Assembly: GCA_017398685.1 (NCBI GenBank) | Contig: JAFQFH010000036.1 | Location: forward strand, 1-64,000 | Source: Oscillospiraceae bacterium | Lineage (GTDB): Bacteria; Bacillota; Clostridia; Oscillospirales; Oscillospiraceae | Length of the DNA stretch: 64,000 nucleotides | Direction: 5' to 3' | Part shown: in pieces, positions 50,471 through 59,609 of the stretch | How positions within the stretch are numbered: the first letter of the stretch is position 1 | Layout: every line of letters starts with the position of its first letter | Position numbers and translations under genes: made by a program | The notes under the pieces: generated by a model | The model's input: the letters and a program-made list of their open reading frames with translations, nothing else | Told to the model about the DNA's origin: nothing | The model's database searches: none

Positions 50471-51346
50471 ATGAAGAAAAAACAAAATGAACATAAAAAA
50501 AATTACTCCCAGTTTGACCTGATACTGATTCGTTTCAAGAAGAACAAGCTGGCTGTGGTTTCCGTGTTCTGTCTGGCAGTAATAGCCCTTATCATTCTCA
50601 CCGCACCTCTTTATATGGACTATGAGAAGGCTATCATACAGAATATAGGGGACAGATTTCAAAGTCCCAGCTGGGAGCACCCCTTCGGCACTGATCTATA
50701 TGGGCGCGACCTTCTGGCGCGTGTGATATACGGTGGAAGGATATCTCTTTTTGCCGGTATCGCCATCATTTTCTTTTCATTTATATTTGGTGTACTCATT
50801 GGTGCCATTTCAGGCTTTTTCGGAGGCAAAGTGGACCAGATTCTCATGAGATTTGTAGATATTTTCATGGCTGTGCCCACCATATTCCTTGCTATGGCCA
50901 TTGTTACAGCTCTCGGCGAAGGCGTTGTGAACATCGTCATCGCATTCGTTGTCTGTAATATACCCAGCTACTCGAGAATTGTGCGTTCCTCAACAATGAC
51001 ACTGAGAAACATGGAATATGTTGAGGCTGCCAAGTGCTATGGCGCGAGCAATCTTCAGATTATAATGAAGCACATTATCCCCAACGGAATCGGCCCTGTC
51101 ATCGTTCAGGCTACCATCTCCCTGGGAACTGCCATTCTCTGCATCTCGTCTCTGGGCTTTTTGGGCCTTGGCATATCCGCACCCACTCCCGAATGGGGTA
51201 CTCTTCTGGCCGATAACCGCGCCTATATCCGCTATTATCCCTATCTCGGCATACTGCCCGGTATAGCGATCATCGTTACGGTTATGTGTGTCAACTTTAT
51301 CGGAGACGGTCTGCGTGATGCACTTGACCCCAAAATGAAGAAATAA
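50471..51346 (+). CDS. peptide-type ABC importer permease (DppC/OppC-like)
   Basis: A 291-residue permease; an N-terminal basic segment and first span, the HPFGTDLYGRDLLARVIYGG motif typical of DppC, and the EAA loop (YVEAAKCYGASNLQIIMKHI). It pairs with the DppB-like subunit. Thirteen bp precede the first ATPase gene. Confidence 0.92.
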   Translation: MKKKQNEHKKNYSQFDLILIRFKKNKLAVVSVFCLAVIALIILTAPLYMDYEKAIIQNIGDRFQSPSWEHPFGTDLYGRDLLARVIYGGRISLFAGIAIIFFSFIFGVLIGAISGFFGGKVDQILMRFVDIFMAVPTIFLAMAIVTALGEGVVNIVIAFVVCNIPSYSRIVRSSTMTLRNMEYVEAAKCYGASNLQIIMKHIIPNGIGPVIVQATISLGTAILCISSLGFLGLGISAPTPEWGTLLADNRAYIRYYPYLGILPGIAIIVTVMCVNFIGDGLRDALDPKMKK

Positions 51347-51358
51347 AGGTGCCAGAAT

Positions 51359-52336
51359 ATGTCCAATTTACTTGAAATAAAAGATTTATATGTGAACTAC
51401 AACACAGATGAAGGTGTAGTTCATGCCCTCAACGGCCTGAACATCTCCGTTGAGAAGGGCGAAAGCCTTGGCCTTGTAGGCGAAACCGGTGCCGGCAAAA
51501 CCACAATGGCGCTGAGCATTATGAAACTTTTGCCCGCCAAGGTGGGCGAGATAACCGGTGGAAGCCTTGTCTATGACGGGCAGGAGCTCCTGAGCGCGGA
51601 TGAAAAGGTCATGAAGAAGATCCGTGGCGACAAGATTTCCATGATCTTCCAGGACCCCATGTCCAGTCTCAACCCCACAAAAACTGTGGGCAAACAGGTC
51701 CGGGAAGTTCTGGATCTTCATTTCAAAAATCTCAGCAAGGCAGAAAAACAGGAAAAAATAGACAAGATGTTCCTTTTGGTGGGTATTCCCCCTGAAAGGC
51801 AGAACGAATATCCCTTCCAGTTTTCAGGCGGCATGAAGCAGCGTATCGGCATTGCAATGGCACTCATTGCAGAGCCGGAGCTTCTCATCGCAGACGAACC
51901 CACAACGGCTCTTGACGTTACAATTCAGGCTCAGATTCTTGACCTGATGCGGAATTTGCAGAAGGAGCTGAATACCTCCCTCATCATGATAACTCATGAT
52001 CTTGGCATCGTTGTTGAGATCTGCACCAAGGTGGCAGTCATATACAGCGGCCAGATAATTGAGGTAGGCAGCGTTGAGGATGTATACCAGAAACTGCACA
52101 ACCATCCCTATACTGCCGGTCTCTTTAACTGTATCCCCGATCTGAAGTCAGACGCGAAAAGACTTACTCCCATCAAGGGCAGCATGGCCTCCCCGGACAA
52201 TCTCCCTGTGGGCTGCAAATTCTGTGACCGCTGCGATTTCAAAACCGAGAGATGCGAAAAAGAAGAACCTAAGATGTATATGAATGGCACACATGGGATA
52301 AAGTGCTTCAAATACGAAGATAAATGGGGAGAATAA
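51359..52336 (+). CDS. peptide-type ABC importer ATPase (DppD/OppD-like)
   Basis: A 325-residue ABC ATPase: Walker A GETGAGKTT, Q-loop QDPMSSLNP, signature FSGGMKQR, Walker B LLIADEPTTALD, H-loop THD, and the C-terminal oligopeptide-transporter extension with Cys residues (CKFCDRCDF) that in relatives binds an iron-sulfur cluster. One base separates it from the partner ATPase gene. Confidence 0.93.
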   Translation: MSNLLEIKDLYVNYNTDEGVVHALNGLNISVEKGESLGLVGETGAGKTTMALSIMKLLPAKVGEITGGSLVYDGQELLSADEKVMKKIRGDKISMIFQDPMSSLNPTKTVGKQVREVLDLHFKNLSKAEKQEKIDKMFLLVGIPPERQNEYPFQFSGGMKQRIGIAMALIAEPELLIADEPTTALDVTIQAQILDLMRNLQKELNTSLIMITHDLGIVVEICTKVAVIYSGQIIEVGSVEDVYQKLHNHPYTAGLFNCIPDLKSDAKRLTPIKGSMASPDNLPVGCKFCDRCDFKTERCEKEEPKMYMNGTHGIKCFKYEDKWGE

Positions 52337-52337
52337 C

Positions 52338-53288
52338 ATGGCAGCTCCAATAATTGAAACTAAGGGCTTAAAAAAATACTTTGATGTCCGTGCCGGTAAG
52401 CTTCATGCAGTGGATGATGTGAGTTTATCCATCAACCCCATGCAGACCCTTGGCGTTGTGGGTGAGTCCGGCTGCGGCAAGTCAACCCTGGGGCGTGTGC
52501 TGCTTGGTCTTCTTCCTGCCACTGATGGCGAGATCCTGTATTCCGGCGAGACTATTTTTGAGAAGAACGGCAAAAAGAAAGACAAAATGTATGATGAAAT
52601 GCAGATGATCTTTCAGGACCCCTTCTCCTGTCTGGACCCCAGACTTTCTATCCGTGACCTTATAGCCCAGCCCATAATTGTCAGAAAGAAGATGTCCGAT
52701 AAGGAACAGATCAGGCTGAAAGTGCTTGAGCTGATGGACAAGGTCGGCCTCTCCGAGCGATATATAAACACCTATCCCCATGAGCTGGACGGTGGAAGAA
52801 GACAGCGCGTCGGTATCGCCCGTGCTCTTGCGCTGGATCCCAAATTTATAGTCTGCGACGAACCCGTCTCCGCTCTTGATGTGTCCATTCAGGCTCAGAT
52901 ACTCAACCTGCTGATGGATCTGCAGGAGGAAAAGGGTCTGGCTTATATGTTCATCACGCACAACCTCTGCGTTGTACGCCATATAAGCTCTGACATAATG
53001 GTCATGTACATGGGCAAGGTAGTGGAATACGCCTCAAAGGAAAAGCTCTTTGAAAAGCAGTATCACCCCTATTCCCAGGCTCTGCTCTCCGCCATTCCCG
53101 TGGCAGAGCTGGGCGGACGCAAGGACAGAATCGTGCTTCCCGGTGAGGTTTCCAACCCGATAAACCCCAAGCCCGGATGCCGTTTTGCCCCACGCTGCAA
53201 ATATGCAACTGAAAAGTGCATTGGACAGGATATCCCGCTGGTAGAGATTGAAGAAGGCCGGAAAGTGGCCTGCACTCTCTATACCTGA
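52338..53288 (+). CDS. peptide-type ABC importer ATPase (DppF/OppF-like)
   Basis: A 316-residue ABC ATPase: Walker A GESGCGKST, Q-loop QDPFSCLDP, Walker B FIVCDEPVSALD, and a C-terminal Cys-containing tail (CRFAPRCKY). The signature motif reads LDGGRRQR rather than LSGG, a Ser-to-Asp change. If this lowers catalysis, the other composite site would carry ATP hydrolysis, as in several asymmetric ABC pairs. Confidence 0.92.
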   Translation: MAAPIIETKGLKKYFDVRAGKLHAVDDVSLSINPMQTLGVVGESGCGKSTLGRVLLGLLPATDGEILYSGETIFEKNGKKKDKMYDEMQMIFQDPFSCLDPRLSIRDLIAQPIIVRKKMSDKEQIRLKVLELMDKVGLSERYINTYPHELDGGRRQRVGIARALALDPKFIVCDEPVSALDVSIQAQILNLLMDLQEEKGLAYMFITHNLCVVRHISSDIMVMYMGKVVEYASKEKLFEKQYHPYSQALLSAIPVAELGGRKDRIVLPGEVSNPINPKPGCRFAPRCKYATEKCIGQDIPLVEIEEGRKVACTLYT

Positions 53289-53357
53289 GCGCGAAAGAAC
53301 CAAATGACTATCTATATGAAAGGATGGCCGTGTCTCAAAGCGAGATACTAAGATATT

Positions 53358-54308
53358 ATGAACAAGATAGAACGAGTCAGAGCGGTGCTTGAAGGCCGCA
53401 AACCTGATAAGATCCCGGCAGGCTTCTGGTATCACTACGATGAAAACTTCACTGTAAAAGAGATGACCGAAGCACATCTGAAGACCTACCGGGAAACCAA
53501 CGTTGACGTATATAAGATAATGCAGGACTATATCCAGAAGATCGATGCAGTCGTAAAGGTCCCCTCAGACTGGAAGGATGTACGTTTCCCCGGAAAGTCC
53601 TCCCCTGTATTTCAGTCCCTGCTGGATGTAGCCAAGGGCATTCTTGATGCAACCGGTCACGACGCTATTGCGTTTCAGACCATGTTCGGTCCTCTTAAAA
53701 CCGCCGTACAGACCTATGGTTATGATCTGGTGATGGAGCACTGCAAGCAGGCTCCTCAGCTTGTGGCCGATGCAGTCATGCGCATCGCCGAGGCCCAGAC
53801 TGAGTGGGCAGCCGGCTTTATTGAAGCCGGTGTGGACGGTCTATTCTATTCCGGTCAGTTCAGTGAGCCAGGCCGCTTCACAAAGGAAGAGTTTGACATC
53901 CTCGTCAAGCCAGGCGACCTTATGGTCCTTGAAGCCGCCGAAAAAGCTGGTGGCACCAACCTTCTGCACATCTGCGGTGAGCCGGATTATTCTTACAAGT
54001 CTACTCCTGCATGGTATGTGGAATATCCCTTTGCCATCGTCAACTGGTCCGTAAAGGATACTGGTATCGGCCTCAAGGAAGGCAAAGCCCTTTTTGGCGG
54101 CAAACCCGTTCTTGGCGGCATGGACAACAGAGGCTATATACTTGACGGTGAGGACAGTCAGATCGTTGCCGCAGCCCGCGCAAGCATCGAAAGCGTCGGA
54201 ACTATGGAAGGCTATATGCTGGGTGCGGACTGCACCATTCAGGGCAACTGCATTTCCAATCAGAAGATAGCTGTTGCAGTTGAGACTGCACATGAATACA
54301 TAAAATAA
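53358..54308 (+). CDS. uroporphyrinogen-decarboxylase-superfamily protein (methyltransferase-like)
   Basis: A 316-residue TIM-barrel protein of the UroD/MtaA/CmuA superfamily (N-terminal RVRAVLEGRKPDKIPAGFW, ending LGADCTIQGN). The HICGEP segment supplies the His-x-Cys zinc site of the methyltransferase branch, which moves methyl groups to or from corrinoids or thiols. No corrinoid protein is encoded nearby, so a true methyl transfer role is uncertain; other members are decarboxylases. It lies between the transporter and the hydrolase in the cargo operon. Confidence 0.8.
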   Translation: MNKIERVRAVLEGRKPDKIPAGFWYHYDENFTVKEMTEAHLKTYRETNVDVYKIMQDYIQKIDAVVKVPSDWKDVRFPGKSSPVFQSLLDVAKGILDATGHDAIAFQTMFGPLKTAVQTYGYDLVMEHCKQAPQLVADAVMRIAEAQTEWAAGFIEAGVDGLFYSGQFSEPGRFTKEEFDILVKPGDLMVLEAAEKAGGTNLLHICGEPDYSYKSTPAWYVEYPFAIVNWSVKDTGIGLKEGKALFGGKPVLGGMDNRGYILDGEDSQIVAAARASIESVGTMEGYMLGADCTIQGNCISNQKIAVAVETAHEYIK

Positions 54309-54329
54309 TCTATAACGGAGGAAATTATT

Positions 54330-54848
54330 ATGTCTAAGATCCAGAATCATGCACATCCCGGTGATGAAGTTGTCGAGGCCGTAAGAAATGCTATAGAGTT
54401 TCGCGGAACCTGGATGGGCCTCATTTTCGATGAGATGAGAAAGGCCGGCGTTGACGCAGAGGCAATAACCAGAAGAGCTATCAAACGTTGCGGCAGAGAA
54501 ATGCACGGCCCCATCGTCCTCAAGGCCGCTGAAGGCAGAGAGGTTAACGGTGAGGATATTTACACCTTCTCCTTCAGAGAGCAGATGAGAAAGGTATTCG
54601 AGATGGATCCTGTTACCTTTGACGAGGACAACGCCAATGCATACCTGCATTACTGCCCCCTGGTCACTGCATGGCAGAAGATGGGCTTCAGTGATGAAGA
54701 CATCGCCCTTCTCTGCGATATTACCATGGACGGTGACCGCGGCGTTGCAGAAGCCTGCGGATTCAATCTACATCTGGGATGCACCATCGGCAGCGGTTGC
54801 TCCGACAAGTGCAACATCCACTTCTGGCGCAACGAGCTGAAGGAGTGA
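54330..54848 (+). CDS. ATC-hydrolase-family protein (L-2-amino-thiazoline-4-carboxylate hydrolase-like)
   Basis: A 172-residue protein matching the ATC hydrolase family by its C-terminal core: HYCPLVTAWQKMGFSDEDIA, LLCDITMDGDRG and the Cys-containing end GSGCSDKCNIHFW. The founding enzyme opens the thiazoline ring on the route to L-cysteine. Next to a cysteine-desulfidase-like gene this suggests breakdown of a cysteine-derived sulfur compound, though the family is broad. GGAGG precedes the ATG. A hairpin follows before the reductase gene. Confidence 0.7.
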   Translation: MSKIQNHAHPGDEVVEAVRNAIEFRGTWMGLIFDEMRKAGVDAEAITRRAIKRCGREMHGPIVLKAAEGREVNGEDIYTFSFREQMRKVFEMDPVTFDEDNANAYLHYCPLVTAWQKMGFSDEDIALLCDITMDGDRGVAEACGFNLHLGCTIGSGCSDKCNIHFWRNELKE

Positions 54849-54861
54849 TCCTCTCTTACCT

Positions 54862-54895
54862 GCACGAAGTTGTATAAACAGCTTCGTGCGGGCTT
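54862..54895 (+). terminator. internal hairpin in the cargo operon
   Basis: Eight-bp arms GCACGAAG and CTTCGTGC around a 12-nt loop, then GGGCTTT. A weak terminator or attenuator. Confidence 0.5.
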
Positions 54896-54929
54896 TACAG
54901 ACTTTCATTTTTAAATTAGGAGTTGTGTA

Positions 54930-55877
54930 ATGAAAACTGTAAAAATAGGCGATATGTCCGTTCCGGCCCTTGCGGTCGGCTGCCGGAGATTCAATAACAT
55001 AAGCGTTGAGGATGCAGACAAGTATGTTAGGGCTGCACTGGATATGGGTGCCAACTATTTTGACCACGCCGACGTGTATGGCGGCAGCCTCAGCGAGACT
55101 GTGTTCGGCGGTGTGCTGGCCATTGACCCCTCTCTGCGCGACAAGATGTACATTCAGAGCAAATGCGGCATACGAAAGGCCATGAACGCCTTTGACCTTT
55201 CCACCGAGTATATTCTTTCCAGCGTGGAGGGTTCTCTTAAGAGGCTGAACACCGATTATCTCGATGTTCTGCTGCTGCACAGAATGGATGCACTGATGGA
55301 TCCCGAAGAAGTGGCCGAGGCATTTGGCAAGCTACATCAGCAGGGCAAGGTAAGGGCCTTCGGCGTGTCCAACGCCACCCCCATGCAGATACTGCTTTTG
55401 AAAAAGCACGTAACCCAGCCTATCGTTATAAACCAGATGCAGCTTAGTCTGGCCCACTGCCCCATGATAGCCCAGGGCATATATACCAATATGGATGTCA
55501 AATCTGCCATTGATACTGATGGAAGTGTACTGGATTTCTGCCGTCTGCACGATATCACCATCCAGACATGGGCTCCCCTGCAGTTTGGTTATCAGAAGGG
55601 CGTCTTTCTTGACCACCCAGACTTCCCGGAGCTGAACAGAGTTCTTGGTGAACTGGCTGAAAAATATGCTGTGACAAAAACTGCCATAGCGCTGGCCTGG
55701 ATACTCAGGCATCCCGCAAAGATGCAGGCTCTTACAGGCACCCTGAAGATAGGCCGTCTTGAGGATAGTCTGAAGGCCGCCGAGGTTGAACTGACCCGGG
55801 ATGAATGGTACGAGCTTTTTGAAGCTGCCGGAAACCATCTCCCTGTCAATCCCCAACCAAATCAGGCAAGAAGCTGA
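54930..55877 (+). CDS. aldo/keto reductase
   Basis: A 315-residue NADPH-dependent reductase of the YdhF-like group. The catalytic tetrad is visible: Asp and Tyr in FDHADVYG, Lys in IQSKCG, His in LLHRMD. The cofactor site is GTLKIGRLEDSL-like at the end (TGTLKIGRLED). It would reduce a carbonyl produced by the upstream enzymes, possibly a keto sugar made by the Gfo/Idh oxidoreductase. TTAGGAG precedes the ATG. Confidence 0.88.
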   Translation: MKTVKIGDMSVPALAVGCRRFNNISVEDADKYVRAALDMGANYFDHADVYGGSLSETVFGGVLAIDPSLRDKMYIQSKCGIRKAMNAFDLSTEYILSSVEGSLKRLNTDYLDVLLLHRMDALMDPEEVAEAFGKLHQQGKVRAFGVSNATPMQILLLKKHVTQPIVINQMQLSLAHCPMIAQGIYTNMDVKSAIDTDGSVLDFCRLHDITIQTWAPLQFGYQKGVFLDHPDFPELNRVLGELAEKYAVTKTAIALAWILRHPAKMQALTGTLKIGRLEDSLKAAEVELTRDEWYELFEAAGNHLPVNPQPNQARS

Positions 55878-55886
55878 TAAAAACGG

Positions 55887-55916
55887 AAGGCAGCGATAAA
55901 ACGCTGCCTTTTTTGT
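55887..55916 (+). terminator. terminator after the aldo/keto reductase
   Basis: Nine-bp arms AAGGCAGCG and complement around ATAAAA plus a T run of six. It ends the main transcript; the epimerase gene follows closely and may be read by partial read-through. Confidence 0.8.
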
Positions 55917-55940
55917 ACATTGGTAGAAGGAACAAGGAAT

Positions 55941-56987
55941 ATGGATATACAAAGAAAAGAATTCGGACTTTTGTCTGATGGAAGGGCCGTGGATTTATTC
56001 ACCATAAAAGCCGGCGAGCTCAGCCTGTCCATTTCAACGCTGGGCGCTACATGGACTTCACTGACCGTACCGTCCGCAAAAGGTGTCAGCGATGATATAC
56101 TGCTCGGCTACAGCGGCTTCAACGATTACCTCCATAACAGCAATTACTTTGGTGTTACGGTAGGGCGCTATGCCAACAGAATTAACACAGCCTCTTTCTG
56201 CATAGGCGGGAAGACCTATCACATTTCTGAAAACAAACCCGGCTACTCTCTTCACGGCGGACAGATGGGCTTTCCGAGAAGGCTGTGGAGCGGCGAGGCC
56301 TTCGAAAGCGCCGATGGCGTATATGTAAGGCTCAACATAGAAAGCCCCGATGGAGATCAGGGTTATCCCGGAAATTTAAGTGCCACAGTCACATACGGCC
56401 TTACAAAGGATAACAGGCTGACCGCAGAATATGAAGCTACGGTGGACTGCCCCTGCCCCATCAGTCTTACAAATCATGCCTACTTCAATCTGGCAGGAGA
56501 GAACAGGGGAAAGAGCATCTTATCCCATCAGATGCAGCTTTTTTCCCACACTTATGTAGAGATAGACCAGCAGCTTCTTCCAACGGGCCGTATAATCGAC
56601 ACCGTGGGCACTCCCCTGGACTTCTCACAGGCAAAGGAGATCGGACAGGATATACAGCAGCTTAACGACACCAGACTGGGTGGCTATGACCACAGTTTCA
56701 TAGTGGACGGTCCTGAGGATGTGCTCCGACCCTTTGTCACTCTTTATGAGCTGGAAAGCGGCAGACACATGTACGGTTTTACCACTATGCCCGCAGTTCA
56801 GGTTTATACCGGAAACATGCTCAGCTCTGTTGATGGCAAATTGGGCTCAAAATATGAACGCAATCACGGGCTATGTCTTGAGACCCAGCATCTGCCCGAT
56901 GCCCCCAATCAGCCCTCCTTCCCATGCGCCATATACGGACCGGACAGACCCTATCATCATATTACGAGTTTCTCTTTTGAGTGGTAA
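55941..56987 (+). CDS. aldose 1-epimerase (GalM-like)
   Basis: A 348-residue mutarotase: the N-terminal ISTLGATWTSLTVPS fold start, GVTVGRYANRI with the substrate-binding Asn-Arg, SLHGG, the catalytic His in LTNHAYFNLAG and Glu in GLCLETQHLPDAPN. It equilibrates alpha and beta anomers of a sugar freed inside the cell. Its presence means that the cargo pathway handles a sugar. The ATG after AAGGA is preferred to a TTG seven codons earlier. Confidence 0.9.
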   Translation: MDIQRKEFGLLSDGRAVDLFTIKAGELSLSISTLGATWTSLTVPSAKGVSDDILLGYSGFNDYLHNSNYFGVTVGRYANRINTASFCIGGKTYHISENKPGYSLHGGQMGFPRRLWSGEAFESADGVYVRLNIESPDGDQGYPGNLSATVTYGLTKDNRLTAEYEATVDCPCPISLTNHAYFNLAGENRGKSILSHQMQLFSHTYVEIDQQLLPTGRIIDTVGTPLDFSQAKEIGQDIQQLNDTRLGGYDHSFIVDGPEDVLRPFVTLYELESGRHMYGFTTMPAVQVYTGNMLSSVDGKLGSKYERNHGLCLETQHLPDAPNQPSFPCAIYGPDRPYHHITSFSFEW

Positions 56988-56990
56988 AAA

Positions 56991-57019
56991 AGCTCCGGAT
57001 ACTTGATGTATCCGGAGCT
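56991..57019. terminator. bidirectional terminator between epimerase and dehydrogenase
   Basis: Twelve-bp perfect arms AGCTCCGGATAC with a 5-nt loop between convergent genes. A run of A on the plus side gives T on the minus strand. Confidence 0.8.
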
Positions 57020-57026
57020 GAGTCTA

Positions 57027-58202
57027 TTATCTGGCAGCCAGAAGAATGTTTTTGACATCCTCTTTCCACAGCTTTTTGAAATTGCCCACAGGGTGAGTAT
57101 CACCGTCGCAGCACTTGTCAGCCAGCTCATCTATCTGAGCGTCAGTGGGATCAATGCCCAGTTCGTGAAGGGTGGTGGGCATATTTACATCTCTGAAGTA
57201 ATTTTCCAGAGCTTCTATACCAAGCAAGCCATGCTCTTTGGGAGAAAGGTCACCGGCGGGGATATCCATCATTTCAGCAGCAAACTGGGCAAAGCGCTCA
57301 GGCTTCACATCGATGACGTATCTTGCCCAACTACCCCAGATAGCAGCAAGACCTGCACCGTGAGCCACATCAAACATGCCGCCAAGCTCATGCTCTATCA
57401 TGTGAGAAGCAAAGTCGCCAATAGTGCCGCAGCCGGTAAGACCGTTGTGGGAAAGACTGCCGGCCCACATGAGATTTGCTCTGGCTTCGTAATCATCAGC
57501 CTTTTCAAGAGCTTTTTTGCTGTAGGTGATGACGTTTTTGACAATAGAAGCAGAAAGGGCATCAGTAAGGGCAAAGTCGGAGACAGAAAAATATCTCTCA
57601 AGAGTGTGCATTATGATGTCCACACTACCACTGGAGGTCTGGTAGGGAGGGAGAGAATATGTGAGCTCAGGGCTCATGATAGCAAACTTGCAACGGCAGT
57701 AATCACTGTCGAAAGAGCGCTTGAGCAGATTTTCGTCCTTGGTAATAACAGAACCATTGCTCATCTCACTGCCGGTAGCGGCTATTGTGAGGATGCAGCC
57801 AAGAGGAGTGCAACCGCCGCAAATGGCCTTGCCGGTGTAAAGATCCCACACATCGCCGTCGTAGCAAAGACCGGAGCCGATGGCCTTGCAAGTGTCGATG
57901 ACACTGCCGCCGCCTACAGCCAGAATAAAGTCCACCTTTTCAGCACGGGAGAGCTCTATACCCTCATAGACCTTGGAGAGTCTGGGGTTGGGCATAACGC
58001 CGCCCAAAGACACATATTCAAGACCTGCCTGACCTAGATAAGCATATACACGATCCAGAAGACCGGACTTTTTCGCACTCTGTCCACCGTAGACAACCAG
58101 GACCTTACTGGCCTTTTCGTCTTTTATGGCCTGTCCCAGCGACTGCTCTGCGTTTTTACCAAAGTAAACTTTTGTCGGGGTAAAATACAAAAAATTCTCC
58201 AT
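57027..58202 (-). CDS. iron-containing alcohol dehydrogenase (butanol-dehydrogenase-like)
   Basis: A 391-residue group III alcohol dehydrogenase of the BdhA/YqhD type: VYGGQSAKKSGLL, GGGSVIDTCKAIG, TIAATGSEMSNGSVIT and iron ligands in HMIEHELGG...DVAHGAGLA. It reduces an aldehyde at the end of the cargo pathway. AAGGAG stands seven bases before the ATG. It is the only cargo enzyme on the minus strand and shares a divergent promoter region with the ROK gene. Confidence 0.9.
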   Translation of the reverse strand: MENFLYFTPTKVYFGKNAEQSLGQAIKDEKASKVLVVYGGQSAKKSGLLDRVYAYLGQAGLEYVSLGGVMPNPRLSKVYEGIELSRAEKVDFILAVGGGSVIDTCKAIGSGLCYDGDVWDLYTGKAICGGCTPLGCILTIAATGSEMSNGSVITKDENLLKRSFDSDYCRCKFAIMSPELTYSLPPYQTSSGSVDIIMHTLERYFSVSDFALTDALSASIVKNVITYSKKALEKADDYEARANLMWAGSLSHNGLTGCGTIGDFASHMIEHELGGMFDVAHGAGLAAIWGSWARYVIDVKPERFAQFAAEMMDIPAGDLSPKEHGLLGIEALENYFRDVNMPTTLHELGIDPTDAQIDELADKCCDGDTHPVGNFKKLWKEDVKNILLAAR

Positions 58203-58286
58203 TTCTAACTCCTTATAAAAATAATTATTGAAAAACTCAGCCAGTAATGATATCATGAACTAAGCTGAAAAACTTTCTAAACATTG

Positions 58287-58304
58287 ATAAGTTACTATAC
58301 TTAT
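58287..58304. promoter_or_regulatory. inverted repeat between dehydrogenase and ROK genes
   Basis: ATAAGT and ACTTAT arms with TACTAT between. It lies in the divergent promoter region and contains AAGTTACT, also found just after the promoter of the cargo operon. A likely operator of the ROK regulator. Confidence 0.5.
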
Positions 58305-58409
58305 TTTAGTTTATTACCTGTAATTTGTCAACGGTTATTTCTCTGTCCAAGCGTAAAGTATACCCTTGCGAGCACTACCTACATATCACATAACAGGAAA
58401 GTGAATTCT

Positions 58410-59609
58410 ATGCAGAAGAGAGAGCTAATTAGGAATTACAACAGAAGTACCGTTTTGGAAATTATGCGTCGGAAAAAAGTCGTATTCAGGGCAGAGCTTT
58501 CCCGGGAAACAGGCTTGAGCATACCTACGATAATGAAAATAACAGACGGTTTTATACAGCACGGTTTGGCTGTCGGCGCGGGAAGAGGTGAATCCAGCGG
58601 CGGCAAACCACCGGAACTGCTGGAAATAGTGCCGCAGTCGAGACTTTTTATCGGCATGGACATAAGCGGCACAAAGCTCAAGTGCATCGTTATGGATCTG
58701 TGCGGAGATATTGTGTATCAGAAATCCTGCTACCGCCGCGACTTACCGCCTCACTTTGATACAGACACCATCATAGCATATATTGAATCCACCATTGAAG
58801 AATCCGGTGTATGCAGGGACAGGATAACAGGCATAGGGCTCAGTGTCCCCGGTATAGTCGAGGCAAGTAACGGCACCGTAATTACTTCTATAGACTACGG
58901 CTGGAAAAACAAAGACCTGCGCACTCCTCTCGAGCAGCGCTTTAACTTGCCTATTTTCATAGAAAACTCATCAAGGACCATGGCAATCGGCGAAAAATGG
59001 TTTGGAAAAGGTGAAAAGACAGACAATTTTGCTCTGATAACCGTCGGTCACGGCATAGGCGGAGCTTTCATAATAAACGGCGAGATATATGACGGGTTTT
59101 ACCGCATGAGCGGCGAAGTCGGACATATGCGGATCGACCCGGAAGGGCCTCTGTGCAAATGTGGAAAACGGGGTTGTCTTGAAACCTTTGCCTCGGGAAG
59201 CGCAATAAAAACACAGGCTATGGCCTTGGTGGAAAGTAATCCACAGTCAGCCATTCTCACGCTGGCAGGAAATGATAAATCCAAGATAGACTCAGATCTT
59301 GTATTCAAAGCGGCGGCTATGGGGGATGAGTTGGCCCGGTCAATTATAGATAATGTCGTCAACTATCTTGCCATAGGTCTGGAGAACCTTATATCCATTC
59401 TTGACTTTAAGCTGATCGTATTATCCGGATATGTGGTGAAAGGCAACGACGAATTTGTAAAAAGAGTGAAAAATCAGATAAACAACACCCGACAGCTTTA
59501 CTACGGCGAAAAGCCCATAGAGATAAAGGTTTCTGCCCTGGGAGAAGAGGCTGCAGTAATTGGTGCGGCAACAATTCCTCTTCGCAGCTGGGTAAGCAGC
59601 GTAGAATAA
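58410..59609 (+). CDS. ROK-family transcriptional regulator of the cargo operon
   Basis: A 399-residue ROK repressor: winged helix (VLEIMRRKKVVFRAELSRET, then GLSIPTIMKITDGFI), kinase-like ligand domain with GMDISGTKLK, VGHGIGGAF and the zinc motif CKCGKRGCLE. It probably responds to the sugar whose anomers the GalM-like enzyme handles. The ATG with AGGAAAG upstream is chosen; the longer reading runs through the promoter region. Confidence 0.88.
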   Translation: MQKRELIRNYNRSTVLEIMRRKKVVFRAELSRETGLSIPTIMKITDGFIQHGLAVGAGRGESSGGKPPELLEIVPQSRLFIGMDISGTKLKCIVMDLCGDIVYQKSCYRRDLPPHFDTDTIIAYIESTIEESGVCRDRITGIGLSVPGIVEASNGTVITSIDYGWKNKDLRTPLEQRFNLPIFIENSSRTMAIGEKWFGKGEKTDNFALITVGHGIGGAFIINGEIYDGFYRMSGEVGHMRIDPEGPLCKCGKRGCLETFASGSAIKTQAMALVESNPQSAILTLAGNDKSKIDSDLVFKAAAMGDELARSIIDNVVNYLAIGLENLISILDFKLIVLSGYVVKGNDEFVKRVKNQINNTRQLYYGEKPIEIKVSALGEEAAVIGAATIPLRSWVSSVE

